DNA from: Nymphalis io | Lineage: Eukaryota; Arthropoda; Insecta; Lepidoptera; Nymphalidae | DNA length: 64,000 nucleotides | Reading direction: 5' to 3' | Assembly (NCBI RefSeq): GCF_905147045.1 | Contig: NC_065906.1 | Location: 9,300,001-9,364,000, forward strand | Part shown: piece by piece, positions 57,816 to 64,000 of the stretch | Position numbering within the stretch: position 1 is the first letter of the stretch | Layout: the number at the start of each line of letters is the position of its first letter | The notes under the pieces: generated by a model | What the model was told of the DNA's origin: nothing | Database searches by the model: none | What the model saw: the letters and a program-made list of their open reading frames with translations, nothing else | Translations under genes and position numbers: made by a program

Positions 57816-58240
57816 TTCGAATTAAATTTTATGAATTACAGAAGGAAAAATATTGTTACAATATATAAATATAAAAATTACTGATATTGATATAAATAAT
57901 CAATTCTCTAATTCAATATTCGAAACTTTTAGCACACATAAATTCCATGCGTCCGTAAATAAAAAACGAGAAACATTAATTGCTTAGTTTAAACCGATTT
58001 CACGAGGTGTTCTGTATTCAGAAGCCGCTAGAGACTAAAAAAAGTTGAACTAACTTTCAATTTAATTAGATTTACCTGAACCTTTTCAATTGGTCCGTGT
58101 AAAACTTTTCTTATTTAAAAAATAAAAAGTCGAAAAAAGTCGCTTGATTTTAGTTTATTGTGAACGCGACATAAGAATGACCCGACAGTGGTACAAACAA
58201 TTTTTCGGTTGAACGATTGTTTTAATGTAAAATATATATG

Positions 58241-58375
58241 AGCTGAGTTGGCTCAGTGGTTAGAAAACGTGAATAAGTACACAGACAATGTTTATAATTT
58301 GTGCTTAAAATTCAGCTCGTGCTCGGTAAGGAAACTTGCATGTGTCGGATGAAAATCTGCCATCAGTCTATCGAC
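58241..58375 (+). mobile_element. SINE B, diverged and truncated
   Basis: Head GAGTTGGCTCAGTGGTTAG, then ATTCAGCTCGTGCTCGG and GAAACTTGCATGTGTCGGAT, breaking off before a LINE fragment. Confidence 0.65.
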
Positions 58376-58429
58376 CCATATGTATATGATATAAAATGTA
58401 AGGTTACAAAATTTTATGTCTGTGTGTCT

Positions 58430-58722
58430 AAAGTCGACGAGACGAGATTGTCAAGTATTTGCTACCAGCGTTTCCTTCGTTATTTTGGTCATTTAGCGCG
58501 AAGGCAGCCTGACAGTCTCGACAAGCTGATGGTGCTTGGCAAAGTAGAGGGGAAACGACCAAGCGGCCGCTGCCCCACACGATGTACCAAGTTACCAACC
58601 TCACTGGTCTTCAAGTGACCACAGCCCTGAGGAAAGCTGAGGACAGGAAGGACTGGAGAAAATTCACAGAGATCGTGACCCAGACCCTAGATCAGAGTGG
58701 ACACGACCTTCAGCAATGAAGT
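58430..58722 (+). mobile_element. LINE C-terminal fragment just upstream of the last host exon
   Basis: The translated segment has the tail pattern of RTE-like or Proto2-like LINEs: YFGHLARRQPDSLDK, then GKVEGKRPSGR, and after a frame change TALRKAEDRKDW. It ends in a stop near 58720 (CAGCAATGA). It differs from the RTE at 4.5-8.0 kb, so it is probably another family. Only about 95 codons remain. It ends 40 bases before the acceptor of the last host exon. Confidence 0.65.
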
Positions 58723-58764
58723 AAACAACCGAGAAGAAGTGTAAAAAGTGTTTTTTTTTTTCAG

Positions 58765-58966
58765 TTCAGACAAGCAGTCTCTTTTAAAAACAATCAACGT
58801 GAGGAAAAGTTCAGACGATGAAACTATTACTATTATTCAAGGCTATCAAAATACGATTTCCAGTATAAACGAATACGTTTTAAAGGCAATGCATACTCAC
58901 TTCCATCCTATTGACCGGGACGGAATTATTTACGGTCAACTTGCCCGGGATGCTGGATATAAATAG
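58765..58966 (+). CDS. Last coding exon of the same gene
   Basis: A run of T followed by CAG at 58764 is a strong acceptor, and a second AG five bases on is also usable. The frame runs about 66 codons through SLLKTINVRKSSDDETITI and ends at TAG 58964-58966. Phase agrees with the exon ending at 38666. AATAAA at 59197-59202, 231 bases after the stop, is a reasonable polyadenylation signal. The segment is directly preceded by a LINE fragment (58430-58722) and a SINE fragment, so this acceptor lies at the edge of repeat DNA. The sequence of the exon itself does not resemble any repeat in the window. Confidence 0.65.
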
Positions 58967-59196
58967 AATATTGTTCACGAACGTCCTGTTAAGGTATTGA
59001 ATTGGAAATAGTATGTGCGGTTATGACGTGGACATTTGATCAAATGATCGGATGTTGGCGCAAACATTGTTTCAAGTAAAACAAAGGGTTTGAATAGTGT
59101 ATAGCTTAACTTAGAATAACAATGTATGTATATAACAATGAATTCTAATTATATCCGTGTCATGCGTGTATCCGTAAAAATTAATCAATGCCTCTT

Positions 59197-59202
59197 AATA
59201 AA
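59197..59202 (+). terminator. Polyadenylation signal AATAAA
   Basis: A canonical hexamer on the + strand, 231 bases after the stop codon at 58966. A T-rich stretch follows at 59222-59245. In AT-rich DNA this hexamer is common by chance, so the call rests on its position after the last exon. Confidence 0.4.
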
Positions 59203-59460
59203 AATGTTCACTATAATATTTGTATTAATTTATTTTTTTATTTTTGCATGCTGTGCTTGCATCTTGTAGTAAGCAATTAATAATTATATTATTGTTTAAT
59301 GTATCCAGTTTTACGAAATAAAAAAATAAATTATTTATTTATTTATATACGAAATACAGAAATGCATAAAAGATAAATAAATAAACCATTCCTTCGACAC
59401 TGTCAATGTCACTAGCACGATCTTGAGATTTCACGGCCTTATTTTTAAACGTTGTTTAGC

Positions 59461-59580
59461 GGGTTATGAGTTTAACAATGCTGTGTCCTTTTCTTTCAAA
59501 TGTCAAATCAATAAAGACAGACAGAGCTAAATCCAAAATTGAACATTTATAAGTAAGGCCGTAAGACTTTATTTTTCGTG
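59461..59580 (+). repeat. Repeat F, copy 2
   Basis: GCTGTGTCCTTTTCTTTCAA, then GTCAAATCAATAAAGACAGA, in the order of copy 1. Confidence 0.45.
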
Positions 59581-59779
59581 CGTACAATACTTTTCTGTAA
59601 GAACTCACTCTGTATCTCAAGGGTGAAATGTTGAAAACCAACTTTCAGTAATAGGTGATTTTTTTATGTGTAATTTTTTTACTTTAAATACATTATAGGC
59701 GACGTCACATATGTCATTTCATGATCATTTTCAGCGGTGAGTTTCGACTGTGGTTTCGACTTCTGTAATTAATAACGCT

Positions 59780-59857
59780 GCCTTACTTACCCTTCAAACT
59801 TTAGCACAGCAGTATAAACTATTTGGCAATAATAACTTATGTATAGGTGGTACCTGT
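59780..59857 (-). mobile_element. SINE A, very old fragment
   Basis: Antisense remnants CTTACCCTTCAAAC, TAGCACAGCAGTATAAACTA and ATAGGTGGTACCTG in the right order. Confidence 0.45.
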
Positions 59858-59963
59858 CATTATAATCTTATGAGGCTAGAGTTCATTTATTTACTAATTT
59901 AAGAACATAGTTCACTTGTGAGATTACAATAACATTTTAATGTAATGTTTACAATCGTATATA

Positions 59964-60252
59964 CTGGTGGTAGGGCTATGTGATAGCTCGTCTGGGTAGG
60001 TACTACCCACTCATCAGATATTCTACCGCCAAACAGCAGTACTTGGTATTGTTGTGTTCCGGTTCAAAGAGTGAGTGAGCTAGTGTCATTACAGGCACAA
60101 GGGACACAAAATCTTATTTTCCAAGGTTGGTGGCGTATTGGCGATGTAAGTGATGGTTAACATTTATTTCAATGCCAATTTCTATGGGCAGTGGTGACCA
60201 CTTAACATCAGGTCTACCCATTTACGTCCGTCGTATCGTCGTCCTACCTTTT
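59964..60252 (+). mobile_element. SINE A, full length
   Basis: Sense copy from CTGGTGGTAGGGCTATGTG to CGTCGTCCTACC. The end is altered and there is no A-tail. Confidence 0.85.
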
Positions 60253-60324
60253 TCATGTTTGTAGATTTGTTTTACTCAGTTTAATTGTGGAAGGTCTATT
60301 TTACTTTTATTATTATTTATTAGT

Positions 60325-60555
60325 TAAGAGACTCCTAGATTCATACAACAGCGTTGTTATAAAAAAGACGCGCGCTAATTTAAAACAGCTAATTTGTTGG
60401 TGGACAGAAAAGTAACTTAATTAATTAATTATTGGTTCGACTTGTGATTTGTTAATTTATCTTATTTAGATGTTTAAGAGTAATGGAGAGAATAATTTAC
60501 ATCAATTTGTATGAGTTTTTAAAAAATCAATTTCACTTCTGGATGTTAAATATGT
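60325..60555 (-). repeat. Repeat G, copy 2 (inverted)
   Basis: Its reverse complement has CTGTCCACCAACAAATTAGC and AAATTAGCGCGCGTC in the same order as copy 1. It lies 1.4 kb after the last host exon. Confidence 0.7.
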
Positions 60556-61904
60556 AAAGGAAATATATATCTGGCTACTTAAAAAATGATTTTGGTATAT
60601 CAATTTGAGATTAAATAAACGAATAGAAATAGAAAAAGAAAAAGAAATAGACATCAACAACGTTTGATAGGGTTATTATAATATCCACTTTGCTGTAACT
60701 CGCTACAAGATGGCGCTGTAATACATAATTTATATACCGCTCAAGCGATCGTTCTGATTGTTGTTAAAATAATCGTCTTCGATAAAACAAATTTAAAGTA
60801 GCATCGCATAGAACATTGGCTCGTTTTATCTAAATAACTAGTTTTCGTCCGCATGTTGAGAGGGAGTTGCTATATAGAAAAGTACGTCTTTTCTTTTCAA
60901 GCTTTCTTTATACTCAATTTCATCAAAATGTATACACAGGACAACATTTACCAGTACCAGTATATGTATTTAAATAATATATAGCTTTTATATATAGTAA
61001 AATTAAACGAAAAGTAAAGCATTTAACCAAAGTGACTGCATTATTACACCTCATCAAAGTTCGACGTAAAAAGACATCGTTTAGAGCGGACGGTCGAAGT
61101 TCCAAACTTGAACCTGCCAGCAAACTTACCCTGTTCCTACAAAGTGCAGTACGTTTTGTCTGAACGATGCTGGGACAGCTCGGGGCGAATGGTCTAATGT
61201 CCCGGTACATTGTAATTTGCTTTTTAATGCTTGTAAGAAATCGTTTTTACGAAACTGTAATTTTTTTTCTTCGAAGTCATGGAAGCGCGACGTTCGTATA
61301 CATATTACTACTTTGTATGTATTTATTAATATGTATATTATGTATTCGTTAATGTTGATATAACTTTTCCAAAATTATTAAGAAGATATAATATAGAGTT
61401 GTACAACGTTGAAAATTAATTATAAAAAACTGATTTGTATTTAAAAATATTGATTTAAAATCAAATCAAATCGAATATTATAAAATAGTTTAGTAATACC
61501 GAAAAGTACATTACATGAAATTCATATTTTTGGAGGTTGTACCAACTCTATGATACGTGTACTTGTCAATTGGAGAACAATTAGCTCCTCCACAATAGCA
61601 CTTGCAGTTAGAATAGGATTGAATGGGAACAGTTAAATAATTTCAATGGATACGATGTACATAGATACATAAACATGTACCGAATGTCGTAAGTTAGTTG
61701 AAGTCACCTGAAAGCAAATATGGTTGAAGGTAGCCGCCATTTTGTAAAACGAGTTATATTAATTAATTGTTAGCTTTACTATTTTGTGATTATGTTATAT
61801 AATTCTAGCGAGCTTATATCACGTTGGTATTACAATTCCATTAACAAAATAGTTTTGTTAACCCGTGTATGTTTATTATGGAACAAAACTACAGCATGTA
61901 TTTT
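60556..61904. other. Downstream AT-rich DNA with a higher-complexity patch
   Basis: Around 61020-61210 the base composition is more even, and a 95-codon - strand frame crosses it (61210-60923) without a recognised domain. It could be an unknown repeat or an exon of a neighbouring gene. Confidence 0.3.
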
Positions 61905-62168
61905 TTTATTTTTTTTAAGAATGAAGACTGGTAAGTCGGCCATCTGATGGTCATCACCAATCATAGATATTCGCACTGTAAGAAATATTAACTATCCTTA
62001 AACCGTTAATGCGCTACTAACCTTGGGAACTGAGATGTTATGTCCTTTGTCAATAGTTACAATGGCTAACTCGCTCATTAAGCCACAACACAATATGAAG
62101 TAATGCTGTTTGGTAGAATATGTGATAAGTGGGTGGTACCTCAGACGGGCTTGCACACCTTACCACTT
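61905..62168 (-). mobile_element. SINE A, full length, old
   Basis: Antisense copy from a T-rich start and CCATCTGATGGTCATCACC to GGGCTTGCACACCTTACCACT, with several short deletions. Confidence 0.75.
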
Positions 62169-62415
62169 AGTAAGTGTAAACTAGTAACTACTAAATATAT
62201 AACATCACTCTTTTTACGTCGAAGGTTAAAATCCAAACAAATCTGATTAGTTAATCATGATATTATAAAGTTTTATTATCTTGAGTAGGAAAAAATCAAT
62301 ACTCCCATATAGTTTGTCTAAATGTACACTTTGTATAGTTCTGTCTGTCTGATTATGTCTTATACTGAAACAATTTGATCTTATTGATATTCGATAACAC
62401 ATATATATATATGTT

Positions 62416-62580
62416 TCTCTGTAAATTGGACATATGGATCTTAGCCGAAGACTGGTATGTAATTAGATTTGGACCATTACCATTTGAGGTATCAGAGCGC
62501 GTTGTGAAAAAAGCTCTAAACCTTCTTCCCAAAGAAAGATAGTCTTTGACCAGCAGTCAGAAAATTACTGTCTATTAACT
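62416..62580 (+). mobile_element. SINE B, very old
   Basis: Remnants GGATCTTAGCCGAAGAC, GAGCGCGTTGTGAAAAAAGC and GCTCTAAACCTTCTTCCC in order. Confidence 0.5.
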
Positions 62581-62732
62581 TACGTTATAGATTTAAAAAC
62601 ATTTAAACAAAAGTTTTTTTAAAAATTTAATTTAACATTTTTTTTAATTATAATTTAATACATTATGTATTTTTAAAATAAACATTTTATGTATTTCCAT
62701 AGACTTTAAAAGTACAACTTCACAATATTAAA

Positions 62733-62963
62733 ATGAACTTTATCCACATGGCTCGCGGCAGAACGCCAGTTTGTTTCTGCGTTACTGTCAAGAGTGTCGG
62801 GCGTCCGATGCGCTTCCAATATAATCCAGCTATGAAAGTGCTGCTCATGGAAATGTTCCTGCATTCGACTACACTAAATAAATATACCTTATTATTAAGT
62901 TATCACGTAAAAAGAATGGTGATCAAGGAACAACCAAAGCCACAGGATATAAATAGTACATAA
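62733..62963 (+). other. Open frame of 76 codons, unassigned
   Basis: From ATG 62733 to TAA, reading MARGRTPVCFCVTVKSVGRP then MRFQYNPAMKVLLMEMFL. It is less AT-driven than most frames here and might be a remnant exon or repeat piece. There are no splice signals or homologous copy in the window to judge by. Confidence 0.2.
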
Positions 62964-63257
62964 GTATGTATATAACCACAATCTCTTTTCTCTTACACTC
63001 ATAAACCGCTGGGACGGCAATCAGTATGGTGGTATCTGGTGTGAACAGATCAAGCGTGGGACTCAATGGCTACGTATACGAGTATACGAGGTATACGAGC
63101 TTTTCGAGGCACAGTCAGAGTGTAAATGTCTTTTTTTGTGGCAATTATTTTACTAGTTATATATTATGTTTAGTTTATTGATTTGATATATCATAGTTAT
63201 TAAAGCAATGCGTTAATGTAAGTAGATAAAATTAAATTTCAAATAGGTGAAGCAATA

Positions 63258-63292
63258 TTCACACATTCTGAAATTCCGCCACATGTGTATTT
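63258..63292 (+). mobile_element. SINE B fragment
   Basis: A short body piece, AATATTCACACATTC and TGAAATTCCGCCACATGTGT, shortly before the LINE fragment that ends the window. Confidence 0.5.
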
Positions 63293-63315
63293 AATTTTAT
63301 AAAATTTTATAAAAT

Positions 63316-64000
63316 TTACCAGAAAAAGGAATCCATTGTTAAATTCATATAATATTTCGGGCGAATATTTAAAAGAAACTAATTGTATTCGAGACCTGGG
63401 TGTAATATTTGACAATCAGCTAAGATTTGATAAGCACATGAATTCAATAGTAACAGGTTCTTTTAAACTACTTGGCTTTATCTTAAGACAGTCTAAGGAT
63501 TTAAAAAAATCATTAACAATCCTACAATTGTACAATAGCTTGATACGAAGTAAACTTGAATATTGTTGACAAGTATGGTCCCCCGCTTACAAGATCCATA
63601 TTGAGAGAATAGAACGTGTTCAAAAGAGACTCGTTAAACATTTGGTATTTCGTTTTAAAGCTTCTAATCAGCTAGTGTCCTACAAAAACAAACTAGATTT
63701 TCTTTAAATGAAGTCACTGAAGATTCGAAGATCTCTACTAGATATTAAATTGCTTTATAAAGTATTTAATGAAAAAATTGATGACGATAGACTGTTGAGT
63801 AGATTTAATATTAATGTTCCTAGAAGACCACCTCGCAACCTATGTCCGTTCTTTAACTTGACCGCACTCGAACGAAACTTGCACAGAATGCTTCAATATC
63901 GCGAATAACGCGAGAATATAATTATTGTGTAAAAAACACAGTAACACTGGACATTGATTGTGACGGGCTCTCATCGTTCATGAAAAAATGTGATGTTTCT
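63316..64000 (+). mobile_element. LINE reverse transcriptase C-terminal fragment running off the window
   Basis: Frames starting at 63336 and 63708 read RDLGVIFDNQLRFDKHM, SLIRSKLEYC, VWSPAYKIHIERIERVQKR and then NVPRRPPRNLCPF. This is the thumb and post-polymerase region typical of CR1- or jockey-like LINEs (inference from motif order). A TGA after EYC and a TAA near 63706 break it. It continues past base 64000, so its 3' end is not seen. It is clearly different from the jockey-type LINE at 26 and 53 kb. Confidence 0.75.

Larger units (their letters stand above)
38667..58764 (+). other. Large terminal intron of the host gene
   Basis: About 20.1 kb, mostly repeats with AT-rich spacers (40.4-42.3, 45.8-46.4, 46.7-47.6, 51.3-51.9, 52.2-52.6, 55.2-55.9 and 56.0-56.9 kb). 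Short frames in the spacers show no domain or paired splice signals. An additional exon is possible but none is seen. Confidence 0.5.

Noticed and set aside
1..64000. CRISPR arrays, phage, plasmid or bacterial operons
   Set aside because: No regularly spaced repeats, no dense bacterial-type coding, and introns and SINEs throughout.

Overview
This is a window of animal nuclear DNA, AT-rich (roughly two-thirds AT by eye) and dominated by transposable elements. The tRNA-derived and A-tailed short interspersed elements (SINEs), the RTE and jockey-type LINEs and a Helitron are typical of butterflies and moths, and a nymphalid butterfly is my best guess (inference from familiar repeat motifs, not a search). 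There are no bacterial-style operons, CRISPR arrays, rRNAs or free-standing tRNA genes.

Only one probable host gene is visible. It lies on the + strand and has four convincing coding exons (33213-33551, 37745-37958, 38478-38666, 58765-58966). Their splice sites and phases match from exon to exon, and they are followed by a stop and an AATAAA signal. Upstream at 30091 is a candidate first exon with a good signal peptide, but its junction to the next exon is unsolved. The product would be a small, mostly helical, probably secreted protein of about 315 residues plus the signal exon. I do not recognise the family. Its last intron is about 20 kb and filled with repeats.

Layout. 0-4.5 kb: repeat fragments, including two near-identical inverted copies of an A-tailed SINE (called SINE A here) and a possible LTR or promoter segment near 2.05-2.4 kb. 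4.5-8.0 kb: a nearly full-length but broken RTE-type LINE, with a tRNA-derived SINE (SINE B, resembling the Heliconius Metulj family) inserted in its reverse transcriptase with a 12-bp target duplication. 8-26 kb: unique AT-rich DNA with scattered SINEs, an RTE 3' fragment (16.4 kb), a Helitron end with a retro-inserted fragment (22.2-22.5 kb) and a SINE-in-SINE nest (24 kb). 26.2-27.8 kb: a 5'-truncated jockey-type LINE. 30-39 kb: most exons of the host gene, with hairpin-rich introns. 39-58.7 kb: the large intron, with local repeat pairs (40-45 kb), a 1.3-kb Helitron with a PIF1-type helicase remnant (49.4-50.7 kb), a second jockey-type LINE on the - strand (52.9-54.3 kb) and a nested LINE/SINE at 57 kb. 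58.7-64 kb: last exon, more repeats, and a LINE fragment running off the window end.

The elements interact in three ways. SINE A and the jockey-type LINE share their last conserved block before the A-tail, which suggests that the LINE machinery copies the SINE. Several nests give relative ages. A paralogous empty site defines both Helitron ends to the base. All family names rest on reading motifs, since no database search was possible.
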